A stretch of 64,000 nucleotides of DNA from Lepidodermella squamata (taxonomy: Eukaryota > Gastrotricha). The position numbers and the translations under genes were made by a program. Of this stretch, positions 46,023 through 59,900 are shown piece by piece; the first letter of the stretch is position 1, and each line of letters starts with the position of its first letter. The notes beneath the pieces were generated by a model. That model saw only the letters and a list, made by a program, of their open reading frames with translations, did not search any database and was not told the DNA's origin. The DNA lies in assembly GCA_047495785.1 (NCBI GenBank), contig JBLDXI010000033.1:2170001-2234000 (forward strand), written 5' to 3'.

Positions 46023-47180
46023 TATTTATGCTGATAATGAGGGAACGGTTTAAAAACAAATGCAAGCATTAATTCAGAGAACTATATTTCAGCCGTTCTC
46101 CAGATCTGTTATTGAAAAACCAATCATTAATTAGAGGCTACTCCATTAAGTAATTATAGCTAGCCCAAGGGGAAAGCGACAGCAATTCGTCCCCAGTTCA
46201 TTAACCTCGTAAAATTTTTGAGTTCAAGTTCAATAGGGAAATGTCAAAACTGTGGAAAACCAACAATATCATTACGAAGAATTTGCATAATTGTACAAAA
46301 TTTTTATTGTTTCTTTTTTTATCATTATCATTAATGTTTGTCGCCTCGGCGCTATAATGTTAGGAGGTGAGAAGATGAGCATGATGAGAAAATCGATCTG
46401 GCGAGAATACTGCGGATTCAGCATTGAGAACGACGCCCATTATTCCGGATATCGTCATTCTGATTGAGCACAAGAGTTGACTAAGAAGGTCTGCTCTTCT
46501 AATGGAAGAGCTTGTGATAACAACGCCCGATTTCTTCGATCTACCTTAATATCAACGACGATTATATTTACGTGAGAAATTATAGGTTAACTGCGCGTTT
46601 TTAAATCTAGGAGAAAACTGAAAACAACTCGAAATTCGAGTTATCAATTAATACTGAGTCGCAATTTTTTTGATCAAGGTAGCGCCAGGTGAGGTGACAG
46701 TATACAAGAACTAGTTAATAATAAAATTACATTGTAACAACAATACAAATACAAAAACGAGAAGAGAGAGAGAGACAGAGAAATAAAACAGAAATGCGAT
46801 CGAGACAAAGAAAGAAAATTTGTTTATAACACAAAGTAGTAAAAGAAGATAGTTTCTCTACTTTTTTCATCATCAAATCAGTCAATAATTTAAACGAGAG
46901 TGCAGATGATGGGGGATGACACATGGAGGCTGGAGATGAGCAACACAATTTTCTTCCTTCGCATTTAACAATCACAACAAACTAAATAATAGAATAATTT
47001 CCGCCAGCAATATCGCGTCGGTTTTTTTTCTGTTTTTATTCACTCGTTCACAACCGCAAAAAGGTGAGGAAATAGGGAGTCTCCATGTATTAGAGCTTCA
47101 AATGTATATCAACAAACAATCATACACAACCGGCATTTGTAAAAAGTGGCATGGCTTCGATGCTTTCAGCCGCCCTCTGC
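46023..47180. other. intergenic and 3' UTR of the DOMON/PAN/Kunitz gene
   Basis: No gene seen. A GA-rich tract at about 46,757-46,780 and AT-rich sequence only. Confidence 0.35.
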
Positions 47181-50100
47181 TTACAACTTGGTGTAATAGA
47201 TGAATTTGTGCGGGTTCGGGTTCTTGCAAGGGCCGTCCTTCAACACGCATTTCGAGTCTTCTTGAGCGAACGCGAAGCCTGAAATAAAATTAATCAAATA
47301 TTAATAAAATTATTAAAATTAAATTAGATTAATTTTAATTAAATTTTTTAACAATTTTATACCTGCACAAGTCGGTGCCGAATTACACCTGTCAGCACAC
47401 GAGTCGATGGTCATAGGCTGGAAAATTTCCTGCAACACGTGACCCGGGCAGTTGCCGTCCAAGCTCTTGTAGCCGATTATACTCCTCGACCCGGCCGACG
47501 AAGCCGCCCCGGTTTCAACGTGCTGACTCACGGGTTCCGGCGCCGGCTCCGGGTGGCTGTAAGTCTCCGACTGCCGCGCCGCCGAGGACGGTCCATTGGG
47601 AGCGCAGTGTTGTTCGCATTCTTCCAGACTCAAGAAATTGTTGTTGTTACCCTCACAGCCGCCGAATACAAACTCCTCGCACTGGTTCGAGTTGTAGAAC
47701 CAGCGGCGCAGGTTGGCCTTGCACGGTCCGGTGTCTGGCGGCAGGTTGCAACGCGGCGCTAGGTGGCCACCAGCTGCCCGGGCAGGCTGCGACTCGAACG
47801 ACTCGTGCCGTTGCGTCGTGAACTGCTCAGCCAACCGGCGGAAAATCTGCGCGCCGTTGCAATCGAACGAGAAGATCAACCGGCACATGTTGCCATTGCC
47901 GATGTACGAATAGCCCTGGCAGTTCGAGTCGACCAAGCAGCGATCCGCGCACTGCGCCTTGTTATCGACCCAGAACTCGCCGGTCTGGTCCAGGCACATG
48001 CCGTCGTGAACGACAAAGGCAGTCGGGGGAGGGTTGCTGCCGCCGCTGCTCGAACCGGCCGTCATGTCCTCGCCGCGGTTGTAGAACCTGAACGCCGAGT
48101 CTTCCCTTGGGTGCCAGCAGCGTTGCGCGTTGAGTTGGCACTCGAGTGGCGGCTGGTCTCGCATGATTTGAACGCTGAAGCCGAGGCATTTCGGGTGGTT
48201 GTAGCACTCAGTGGCACAGGCTTCTTTATTCGGAACCGGCAGCGATACGATGGGAGTCCCCTCGCAGTTGCCCTCGACGGCGTTGAAATGGCTCTGGAAA
48301 ATTCGCCGGCTCTCTTCGGATGGCGCCGGGTTGTTGCGACCCGCCGACCTCGTCTCCGCGCCGCCGTACTCATTCGACGCCGGCGCGCTGGGCACTGCGG
48401 AATCCAGCCGGCGGTAGAACGTCCACATCGAGTGCGGCCCGGACATTTCGCAATCGCGCAGTTTTCCGATGCATTTGAACGGACTGCCTGTCGCGGTTTT
48501 GTCCCAGGTGAAACCGCCGCATTTCGGGTTGCTCATACACTCCTTCGCGCATTGCTCGAGGCTGAGGTCGGCGTAGGACGAGTCGATGCTACCGCCCTTA
48601 CAGTGTTCGTTTGTATCTTCGAAGTGAGACAGCGGCGATGACGATTCAGCGACGTGTTGGCGAGCAGGCTCGGGCGCGGGTTCAGCCGGGGCTGGTTCGT
48701 AGGGTGTCTCAACCGGGGCTGAACTGCTGTGTTGCTTCAACTTGCGGTAAAACGTCCAAACACTGTGCGGGCCGATGTTCTCGCAGCCCTTTGCCTTTAG
48801 TATGCAGAGATGAGGCGCGGATGTTCGCGTGTGGTCAATCGTAAAGCCGATGCAACCAGGCCGGTTCCAGCACTCTCTCGCGCACTGCTGCAGGTCCCAG
48901 TTTTCGGGGACGTCACTCAACGACGCACCCTTGCAATGAGCCCCTGTGTTTTCGTAGTTTTCAGATGCAAAGTCGCCGCCGCTGGGATGTGGCCGATGCG
49001 TCTCCTCGACTGGCGGCGGAGGCGGGTGGTACGGCTCTTCGATGATCGGAGGTGCCGCTGGAGGTGCTTCAGTCACGTCATAGCCGTTATTCTCGTTACT
49101 GTTCGTTTCAATCATCACGTGACTTTCTTCCGGATCTAACGCTGTTGGCTGCTCGATGGGTTCCGCTGGCAATTGAGGCGGAACGAACGGATGGGTCGAT
49201 ACCTCAATTATTTTCGCTGGAGTTTCAGTCACAGTCGATGAGGTTGACGCCGATGTGGCTGGCTCGGTTTTCACCGAAGTTTCAACCGAGCTCGTCAGAT
49301 TAACGACCGGGACTGTCGGGAACGTCGGGAACGTGACAACCGGCACGGCCACGGTTGGTGGTGGCGATGATTCATTCTTGAAAACCTCAACTTCACTTGT
49401 GTTCAAGTAAGTTACTTCCAGGCTTTCGCTGCCGTTGAACCCGAGCATGGTTTCGTTAGCGAGAATGGTGGCCGAAGTCACGCCAAGATCGGGCAGGTCG
49501 GTTTCGGAACTGGTTTCCAATCCCCCTATTAGGCCGGTTCCGTCAATTTCCGTCTCAGGGCCCTGAGGCGGCACTTGCGGGAACAACGGGAAAGGCGGCA
49601 GGGTGAGTGGGGTCGGACCACCTGGGTACAGCGGCACAGCCCATGGAGGCAACGAGCCAGTTCCAAGATTGCCAAGACTTTGAGGACCTAATGACACAAA
49701 GAAAAGATATCAACAATTGAAAATATAAAAAAAATATTCAAATTAAAAAATCAATTTCAAATTGTTCTTCTAGATTTATAAATTATAGAAAATTGAATTA
49801 AATTTGACAAACATTAATTTAATGAATAAAAAATATTGACAAAATGTTTGCTGCATAGAATTTTTCTAAATTATCCTAAATTAGAAAAGAAATAATATTT
49901 ACCCATGAGTGCGCTCTTTTTGTTGTAAGTGTACCAGTTGCGGCCAACATCGACAGCGCGTGACAGCGAGCAGGTCGACGTGCGAAGCAAGCATCGGCTG
50001 TTATCGGCGTTGTAAGCGCCGGACAAGCAGTTCGAAAGACGCTGGCAAAGCGTTAAACAATCGGCAATTGACACGGGAGCAAGCGGATTCGCAGGATGGA

Positions 50101-50965
50101 TGAAGTCTTCGGCGCAATAGCCGTGCACGAGTTCAAAATCACTTGGAATGTCTGAAAATTATTGGGCATTAAAAAATTCATTTATTTTCAGTAAATTTCA
50201 ACGAACCTTCACAACGATCACTGCAAATCGGGCCGATTGTCACAGGAGTCACGTAATGCTTGCCTATAGTATCTGTTACTTCGCTATACTCACCGCCCGA
50301 ATACGGGAAGTGGAAGAAAAGACACCTTTGCATGTCGGTAAATAGGTCAACGTCCTGAAAACCAGGTCAGAATTTTTTAAGAAAAAACGAACAATTTTTT
50401 CCGTTACATACCTGATCGTAATCGCCGGTATCGGCTCGCCGTACGAAGTAGAAAATTGTCATATTCGACTCTTGTTTCCATTCCCAGTTGATGATGTTGT
50501 CAACGTGGTCTTTCACTGGGGACGTGTAGCCGCTGATCCACCGGTCGGACACGTACAACCGCTGGCCGCTTGTGTCCATGCCGGCGATGATGGCATCTGA
50601 ATGCGGCATGTTGCGATCGGCCGAAAAGCCGACACCTAGCCACCGATTAGGGCCCAGCGCCAGGCTGGCGATTAAGAAATGAACGACGATGCCGCCGGTT
50701 GACAACTGTTCACTCCTCCACTTGCCGAGAAATATGCATGTGGATGAATCACAGCCGGGCGGAAACCGGAAGGTGCACGGAGAGGGGTTCGCAAAAATAT
50801 CTGATGAGCGTATATTTATTAAGGAGGGTGACCAATGGTTATTATTTGTTTATTACCTTCAAGAGGGCCGTATAACTCCTCGGCCATCGCTTCGATTCCA
50901 ACGTACCAATGAACTGCGAAAACAGTCAAAGAGACGAATTTAAGATAGGCCAGAAATTGCCTCAT
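47181..50965 (-). CDS. secreted DOMON / PAN x6 / Kunitz mosaic protein
   Basis: Six exons on minus: 50965-50857, 50800-50412, 50354-50207, 50151-49903, 49687-47363 and 47278-47181, 1105 residues. Order: signal peptide (MRQFLAYLKFVSLTVFAVHW), DOMON domain (about 45-165: WLGVGFSADRNMPHSDAI, WISGYTSP, FVRRADTGDYDQ), a cysteine-bearing linker, PAN-1 (about 222-292), a long Pro/Thr/Ser-rich stalk, PAN-2 to PAN-5 (about 541-930, three of them ending WTFYRK or similar), a Kunitz domain (about 948-995, with CNLPPDTGPC and VFGGCEGNNNNF) and PAN-6 at the C-terminus ending FIYYTKL. DOMON binds haem or sugar in other proteins; Kunitz domains inhibit serine proteases, and the likely P1 residue here is Lys (GPC-K-A), pointing to trypsin-like targets. 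It has no membrane anchor, so it is probably a cuticle or matrix protein. Confidence 0.86.
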
Positions 50966-51451
50966 CTTGTCATGGCAGAAATGTAATGACTACTGGCTAA
51001 GTAAGTGTTTGATCAAGTATGAGGTATATAGCTGCGATGACGCGGCTAATTAAAAATGTATTAAAAATAATAGTAAAATTTGCAAACAAACTTGGCGCCG
51101 TTATCGCTGAAATAGCCGGCGTGACAACGGCTAGCATTATCAGTAGAAGCTGGGTCATCCTTGTCGTTGTTGTCATAGTTGCATCTGGGGGGCACGTTTT
51201 GTTCGAGTTTGGCGGCAATAAAATCTTATTTAATTATTATTAATAGTAATAATAATAATAAAGCCGGCCTGCTATTGCAACAGGTAGGCTGTTAGAGCTA
51301 TTTGACGCAGACCCTACAATTCAACAATGGAAATGATTAAAATTTTAGACATCGTATGACAAAGAGTAAATATGTGCGGCAAAGAGATTTAGCGATAAGA
51401 AGACGACGAACGAGAGAGTGAGTAAGTAGGTAAGTTCTTGTTTGAACTCAC
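50966..51451. other. upstream region of the DOMON/PAN/Kunitz gene
   Basis: No gene supported. An imperfect palindrome is centred near 51,280 (GCCTGCTATTGCAACAGGTA). Confidence 0.3.
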
Positions 51452-51518
51452 TCGTGTTCGATGAACTTGCGGCGCACGTTCGGCGTGAACTCGCAGCGCA
51501 TGAACTGGCTGAGGCTGG
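51452..51518 (-). other. orphan exon-like segment
   Basis: On minus, 67 bases between CTCAAG and a GTGAGT donor read QFMRCEFTPNVRRKFIEHE, with GC-rich codon-like composition unlike its flanks. The plus strand is also open here. It could be an upstream or alternative first exon of the DOMON/PAN/Kunitz gene 490 bases away, or a relic. Confidence 0.25.
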
Positions 51519-54500
51519 CTTGAGGACAAGATTAAAGCACGTGTCTTTGGCGGCGAGTGATGAGAAAGCAGAAGCTCTTTATGTCTTGGTCGGCTAATGA
51601 GACGGCAGTAGTAATAACAGTATCGCTAATCTTTCATTACAAGAGAGAGAACGACGAGAGAGAGAGTAAGCTGGAGTCCAGTGGAGAAAATTTTGCAAAA
51701 CCGTTGTAAGGTCACGTTCGTAAACTCTCGCCGAGCTCAAACCACCACACAGCGTTGTTTTGCTCTTGTTTCGATAACCTTAACACTTTCGCCTGCTGTT
51801 GGAAGATGCGACAGCGTAAAGACGTGCGTAGAAACAACAAAAACCAGGCATTTCCGCGCTTTCTGATTTTGTTGATGTGCTTTTGTCTAGCTGCAAAGCA
51901 AGCATATTTAGTCTGACAAGGAGTGACACATGTGACACACGGTGAAAGCGTCAAACAACGCACAAGTACACGGCCATCACATCAAATCAAAAGAGCAATA
52001 AGGGCAGGGCGAGTGCCTTGGGTTGGCAGTTGCAATAACTTGCCAAAAATTGAGCATTCGAAAATTTAGCAGTAGACAACGGCAGAATAGCACGCGATAA
52101 AGTCCTATACACAGGCAACTCTACCGGACTAACCGACACCTATGTTCAAATACAGCCGTGAATGCGCTCTTTCGGTATTGAATGATTTCATTCACACAAG
52201 TGGCGTGTTACGAACGCGAATGTTCGGTGTGAATGACCGAGTTACGCAACGGCGCCACAGGGTGTTTACACAAGTCGCGCGACAACCATCACTGCTGGCG
52301 GCGCTCAAAATACCTGTGTAGGCATTGACGAATTGGGCCGTAATTTAGCGTAATCAAGGCAATAAATTGCCGAGAAAAATCATCTCGATAAAAAGTCTGT
52401 GTCCATTTTCTGCAACCTTAAATGTTGATTGTTATTGTCTCGCTGGCCGCGCGCGAACAGGGTGACAGACTAGTCGCGAATGTTCTCTTTAGAATATTAG
52501 CAACAACCTATTTCAAACATGCCAATCACGTTGATGGCAGGCTAATAATTCTAGGCCGAGCGAGAAAATCGAAAGTGTAAACACACGCGCGGCGTGTGGC
52601 ACTATTTCCGGCTTTTAGGCGCCAGGTGAAAATAAATATTATTACCTATCATCTCATTGTTGTCGATTGCTTATTTACTCAGCGCGCTCTTTCTCTTTCT
52701 GCTCTAGTCGAAAACTGTATGCTGCTGCTGAAAGGGTCAACAAATTAGCTCTGATATAATTGTTTCAAAGAAGGAAGTGTTATCGAATCAATATCCGCGC
52801 TTTTCACGACTCTCTGCGACATAAACTTCGCAGAAGGCAATCTTACTTCCATGACGAACATTTTTCAGAGATAAAATTCTATAAAATTCCAAGATGCAAA
52901 CAGAGTGTTAGAAGTTTTTATGAAGCCATCTGCCAGTAAATTATACGAATGAGTACCTAAAAATCATCGATATATACAAAAAGTCCGGTCCTACCTAAAC
53001 TCAAAATGATCATTATTATTGTGATAAAATTTTCTAAAATTTACAAGCTGCTTTCAGATCTAGAATCATCCGAGAATATGCAAAATTTTCAAGGTGCAAT
53101 AATGTTTTTTTTCGCAAGCAACATGTCAATCGCAGATCGCGGAAATTTTCGCGCAGTGTAGTCAAATTTTTAGACCAATCCAATGATAAACCTGTGTCTG
53201 CTTGAGTTTTGGGTAATAATAAAAATTTGTCATTTTCCAGGGTCTTACTGTTAAAGTAGCCAAATTTGCCCATAGCGAAACCAAAATTTCGATAATTAAT
53301 TCGCAAAAAATGCCGTTTGAAAGGTTAAGACAATCTAGATGATTAAAAATCCGAATCCAAATAAATGAGAATAAAAATATGCTTGGTTTTCTGAATAAGG
53401 CCTGATCATCACTCTGAGAACGAGGTGTAATCTCAATTTTTAATAGTTCTCACATTTTGTGCCTGGTTATTATCTTTGGTAGAGTGAAAAAGTATGCTGA
53501 AATCTGTGCAACTTATTTCCCGACGGTTTGCCACCCATTCAAATTTATGGACACAAGTTAGTTAAAAGGGGCAGGGCAGTTGCACAAAAATAAGAAGCGG
53601 GGGGTTTATTTCGGGTATTACGGTAGACGGTAGTTGACTGAAACTAGCAACGGAAACTGTACGCTAGAATATTATAACACTTTAGATTATATTATTAGGC
53701 AATTTCCACAAAAAAAGCTGAGAAGACCTGTTGAAAATGTTCCAAAGTTGACAGGTAGCGGTTATAAAGATTCAGAAAGATTCAGATATGAACACTTCCG
53801 TAATACATATGTTATTATAGCCCTAGTGGTTTCTTATACAGTAACCGTTCAAGGCAAAATCTTGAATTCGAAAATTCGGCCGGAGAGGCATTGCATAGGG
53901 AACCTTGAAAGCAGAAATTCTGACCAGAAATGCTGAAATTATTATATTAGATAGTTGGACTAAAATGTTTACTCAGGTCAACGGGCCACATGCCGCCCTA
54001 CGTCACAGGTGGTGTGTAAGTTTTTGCCAACGCCTGCAAATTTATCGAGATATATCTTTCAAGTTCATGCCCTTTTTAAATAATTGAAATAAAAGATAGG
54101 TAACTTTGATCAACTTTCATCGTCCGAATAATAGAAATTCGTTCATTTTTATGTATTTTTCTTGTATTTTATATTGGATAACAGCGTGACAAGCTTGAGA
54201 TTTGTTTTTTTGTTGTTGTTGCGATTCTCGCAAAACAAAGCCGCATCTGCTTCGCCGTGAATCCTCGCTATGCGAAAGTTGACAAGCTTAACTGCCAAAC
54301 AAAATAGCGGAAAATCCATAACATCTTCGAATTTTCCCAAAAAATACTAAACACCGAACCCGCGAGCTGTAAAACCAACATCAACACTCTACATTGCGCA
54401 AGAAAAGTCCGGTCCTCGGTCCCTGGGTTTACATGTAATTTAAGAAAAATGGAACTTTTTACATATATCCTTGAAGTATACTAGATCTGAGAGGAGTTTG

Positions 54501-56973
54501 CAAATCGGTATAAGCAATGAAGCAAATCGCCTTATAAAGCTGTCTTCTCGATTTTCGCCAGGAACATAGACGTTTTTGCGCAGTCTATGTATATTTCAGT
54601 GTCACATGGAGTATTTTTGAGGACGGCCTCGTGAATCTGAGCAAGTGATCAGCTCTCTTAAAGGATTGAATACTGAACATGGGGAACGTTCATTGGGATC
54701 GTTTGTATGTAGCGCAAAAAATAATATTTTTCGTTTTTATTTCTGCTTTTTTATCTAATAATGATGAGAAATTGAGATTTATGGAGAGGTAAATCTGTCG
54801 GCGAAATCGGCGCTTTGCAGTTCGTTTGGCCTTCCGTAAGAAAAAATCGACAATATTGCTGTGCGCAACTGACAGCTTCGTTCGGAAATAAAACACTCTC
54901 GAGTTACCTTTTTACAGACTTAACTCACTCTAACACCCGAAACTACGTGAAAGCCATAAGTTTTCCGTAGAGTTCTTCATGGCGAAGGAGTTAACCATTT
55001 CACGCTGTTTGTCAACACAAAGGATGAGATGTCTCTCGCATAGTACAAGCAAGACGAAAGTTTGAAGTAATGAAACTTTGAGTGTTTGGTTTTAGGAAGT
55101 GTCAATACAGCCAGGCGCCAGTTTACCGAAGCGAGACCGTGTTGTCACAAATCTGGCGGGCCGGCGTTTGTTGTCTGCCGGCCGTTTCACACACCCACAG
55201 ATTATGGGAATTTGCTACCTGGCGTCTCGCCGAGGTCATAAAAGTCATTAGAGGTGTTGCACGCCAGCTTTGCAGCCGCAAATTTACTGCCATTTGACAC
55301 AAAAAGCCACTTCCTTGTCAGCCCAACTTGACCAATTTCAAGGCTTTCTACAACAATAGATATTTTGTTTTTTCGGCGCTTGGGTATGACTTGTTAGGCG
55401 ATAACAAAAATCGCCAATGCTATGTGTGTTTAACAGGCCTAACGAGGTGTTTGCCAGTGTTTTTTAATGAGGCACCATCCAGCTGGGTATAAATGCGCCG
55501 GGTCGCGGCCAAAAATGCATCACTCCATCGCATTTGCATCCGCCAGCAACAACCATCCTCACAATATTTCCTAAACTATGACTCACCGTTTCGCTTTTTA
55601 ATTATTGCCAGCAATTATAATTGCGCGAACAATTTTTTCGATAATTTTGTTTGCATCGTTCGCGTCATGTTTACACCTTAAGTGGTTGCCAAATATTCGC
55701 GCGCCGATAATTATTTGTATGATTAACATTTTCCCATAATCATTTTTATCATTAACAATTTTTGCCCTGCGGCACGTTGAACGCGATTTCAAGCAGGAGT
55801 CATCGTCTTGTTAGACACCCTGCGCCTTACATTTAGCGTATTAAGGTGTATCGCACTTGTATTTAAAACGCGTGATATTAAGCGGCTTGTCTTGTGCTAG
55901 CGTCGGATCCTCTGCTATAATAGGTGCCAAGACGGCACGTCCGCGACGCCTAAAAACTAGGTAAACTGCTCATTAAAAAGGTGTTGATTGTAGTAGCAGA
56001 GGCGACTACTTTAAGACGAGTTTGGGATTATATTATTAGCCAGCGCTAGAGCAAACAAAAAAGGCTTGCTGGTATGTGCGCGGCTTTTGCGCCTGCGCTC
56101 ATTATTTTCCTCATTAAATTTAGCGGCTATTCTTGCGCACATTATTGTATCATTGCGGGGCGGTGACTAAAACGCTAACCGACAATTGACAGCGCACAAA
56201 AACGCAATTCATTCCTCAATTTTTCAAATTTTTATTCACTCGCGAATTTCTTGTGACAATTTCCTGCTAAATCGAAATTTAAATAGTTGCTTTACCTTAC
56301 CTGAATTTTAGCAAGTAGCTATCGAAAGCCGAGATTTTTTGGTTAAAGATGAACACGTATTGGCAGCCATCTGGCTATAGAGTTTTCAAAAGCCTAGATC
56401 GGCCGCACTTTGACCCGCGCAAAATGCCTGCGCTATTGCGTTGCGCAATTAACTGTTTGCGCGTTCGCTCATCGTTTCAATCTCATCGCGCGCATCCTCA
56501 AAATTTTCATATATCCCCAAGCCAACTGCAATTTAGAAAACAGGTAAACAGGTTATTTACGACCTGTTATGTTACGTAAAGCAAACACCCAAACTAATGA
56601 CCAGCTCATTACATTAAAATACGGCGAGTAAAATCGAGAGCTGAGATAGCGCATCATCATCGTCAAACACTGACCAGTTTCGCGAGCGCGTGTGAATTTT
56701 AGAATGGACTTCCGTAGCGCGCAAACAATTTGAAGCAGAGAGGTCAAAACACTTTAAACGTTGCATCACACACCAGTTGGGTTATTTGCGCCTAATAATT
56801 GATAGCAACGAAAAATAGTTTCGAACAAGCAACGTCACGTTTGCGTTTTCTAATAGAGCCCGACGTCATCATCCGGCGTGTTTTTAACGTTATCATCATC
56901 GTTTTTTCGCTCCATATAGCTCATTATTTTAATTTTCGTTTTGGCAAGAACTAGCCAATTCAACTCTACAATA
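51519..56973. other. large gene-poor region between divergent PAN genes
   Basis: About 5.5 kb without a supportable gene. Short frames only, AT-rich, with CT/GA-rich tracts near 51,640 and 52,680-52,710. It is flanked by two divergent matrix-protein genes and so probably holds their promoters and enhancers, but no specific element was recognised. Confidence 0.35.
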
Positions 56974-59900
56974 ATGGCCGGTTTTCGTCGAATGGTCCTC
57001 GGTGTGGCCATTCTGTCTATCGTTGTCATCAAGCAGGCTAAGACCTACAACGGTAAGAGTTAGTCACCCTATCTTTACTAAAACAACTCGGTTACTTAGT
57101 TAGACAACTCTTTACTTTGAGGAGATTAGTTTCAAAAACATTAGGCTGGTTACTTTCATAAAAAGTTGCTTTTACTGCTTTTACTGACACGCTGCTTTAT
57201 AGCAAATTTAGAAGTCATCGCGCCAACTTCTTCCGCCTTCCTATCTTCGCCGGCTTCGTCGGCTTCTTCGTCGGGCGTTAAGGCGGCGGGAAAGAACAGC
57301 AACAACCTTGATGACGCAGCGGCCGTCTACAACCAGAACATGGCATTCGCCGAGTGGCAGTCGCGCTTCATCAAAATGCAAGGCAACTGCCCAGGCTCGA
57401 TTCTCCGCGAAATAGAATCTGCGTCGTTCGAACACTGCGCCCACGAGTGTTGGAACGACGGCGACTGTTACGGCTTCGCTTACCGGCACTACCACAACCA
57501 AGACGCGATATCGACGCTGGCCAACTGCGTGCTGAAACACACGACGTGCGACGGAACGCTGCAGCTATCCAAGTGGATGTACTACCGAAAAGGTCTTTAC
57601 GTCACGCCCTTTCCGCCCTTTTATTATTAGGAGCATAATTTTCCGGGGTCCCTCTCGCCTTTCTATTCTGTCTAAATTATTATTTTTTGAACGTCGGGCA
57701 GTTGATATTGTGACCCGCTTTAGTGCCATAGACCAAAGAGCTGTACTTTCGGACGCTACTGTCTTTAGCTTTTTTCCTAACATTAGTCGTTTTTTCTGAT
57801 TTCAAAAAAATCAAGATTTCAAATTAGCTGAATTTTCGAATCAAAACTAAATTTTTTGCCAGTGTCCGAAATTACGGCTTTGATCATGCTAGCTAGTTCC
57901 CAGCTTTGCCTTGATTGTCATATTTGTGTCAACTCTTTCTCTTTATTCTTCCTCTGCCTGTTCTCGAACTTCGAACGTCGTGTATAGTGAGGCAAGAGAA
58001 GCCGGCAATGAAAGTTAACGCTACCGCGCCGAGTTTCCAGCAACTAGTCAACGCATCGTCGACTGTCTCACCGATTTCGCCGTCTAGCAGCAGCGCCGCC
58101 GTGCCGCAACCGACGCAACCCACGCTGTTGTTGCCGCTGAAGCAAGAAATGGAGCAGAAATTGTTCGGTTCGCCTCTTAATCTCTTGGCATTTTATTATT
58201 TTTGGTTTATTTTCCAATCTCACCACGTGGAACTGTTTGTGGCCTAACTTTCTGTTTCTTTTCTGTTTCCCCCCACCCTCCCACACTTAATGACTCACCA
58301 CGCACAGTACCGACACCCGCTTCTGACCCTTCGCTGAAACAGGGCGCGGTCTCGCCGCCGTTCAGCGAGGAACAGCGCGTTGTTCACTCGAACCGCCGCC
58401 CGTCCGCCTTCGCGTCGGTAAGCGCCGAAATGCGCTCGAATTTTCTGGACGAGGGCACCGCCGCCGCATCTCGCAGCGCCGGTCGAACGTCGGACGCTCA
58501 GCAGAAACTGTCGAGTGAGGATGAGCTCATCAATAATGAGGAGCAAACTCGTAATAGTGAATCGTCGTGGGTCGACTGGCTTGTAGACCGGCCTCAGCCG
58601 ACGCGAAGAAGTTCACAAGGTTTTGTCATCGTTCATGTCTCTTGTTCTCAACGCCCCACCGCACGCTTTTTCGGTCGATGTTGTACGCTATTTTAGACGT
58701 ATAACCGCACCCAGCACGCTCTATCGGCATTTTCCGCTTATGGGTTTCATGCGGTTATTTTTTCCGACTTTTTTCGGATTTTTCATATGCGCAGAAAAAT
58801 GCAAGATTTCCTTATTAATTTTTAACAGTTGGCCCGATGGGGTTGGAATACAACCAGAAAAACACGGCTCAACACGATGAATCGAACATTCGATCGTCTC
58901 GCGACAAGAACAATGACTACGTCGGCTACTTCAAGGAGATGAACGGCAACTGCCCGGGCGGTTCGATGGGTAGCCCGTTGTCACTGTCTCTGAGCGAATG
59001 CGCCAAGGAGTGCTACGACCGTGCCGGCGATTGCCAGGGCTTCTCGTACCGCGACCCGAACGGCTGCGTCCTTAAACGCGTCGCTTGCGCCGAACCCGAG
59101 CAATCACCCACCGGATTCGTTTTCTATCGAAGTGAATTTAATTTAGCAATTTTGCCACGGTTTTAATTTTAATTTCAATTCAGAGCTTGAAACTATCCCC
59201 GCCGGTCAATCGCCCGCCATTCCTCGCCAAGCCCAGCAGCAGCAACAGGCCGAAAACGACGACGAAGCTCTGTACAACACTTGGCAGCAAAACGAACGCA
59301 TGAATGGCCCTGCCGCTAGTCACCAAGGCCTTACCCAGCAGTCCGAAAATGTCAGCAACCAGAATCAGGCCGGTCAAAAGCCACACGCCAAGTCTCGCTC
59401 CGGCCCAGCTGGTCGCGATAGCCACGAAGGTCCGTCAAGCTGCCCTGCCCGTTACGAGGAAATCGTCGGATACTGCTCAGACTCGCCCATTGGAAACGCC
59501 CTCAGCATGGACAAGTTCCGCTGCGCCGATCAATGCAACCTGAACCCTGACTGCCTCGGCTTCACCTGGGACAAGACTGGCAATGGTAAGGAAAAGCCGT
59601 TCTCGTGCACCCTGCAACACACCGAATGCCGCTTCCCGATCTACTCTGAGACCTACAACTTCTACCGCAAAAAGATCGTCCACCACCACAAGCCCGCCTT
59701 CGTCCCGCCACCACCCCCACCACCACCAGCTGCCCCAGTTTTGCCGCCTCTGCCCAAGCTCGAGGAACCGAACCCTGAAGTCTTGCGCGCCTTCCTGTCC
59801 ACCTACGACCAGATTTGCGATAGCGACAAACAGTTCAAGACCACGACCGTTTTCACCTGCGCCCAGTACTGCCTCGCCGATGCCAGCTGCCAGGCCTTCT

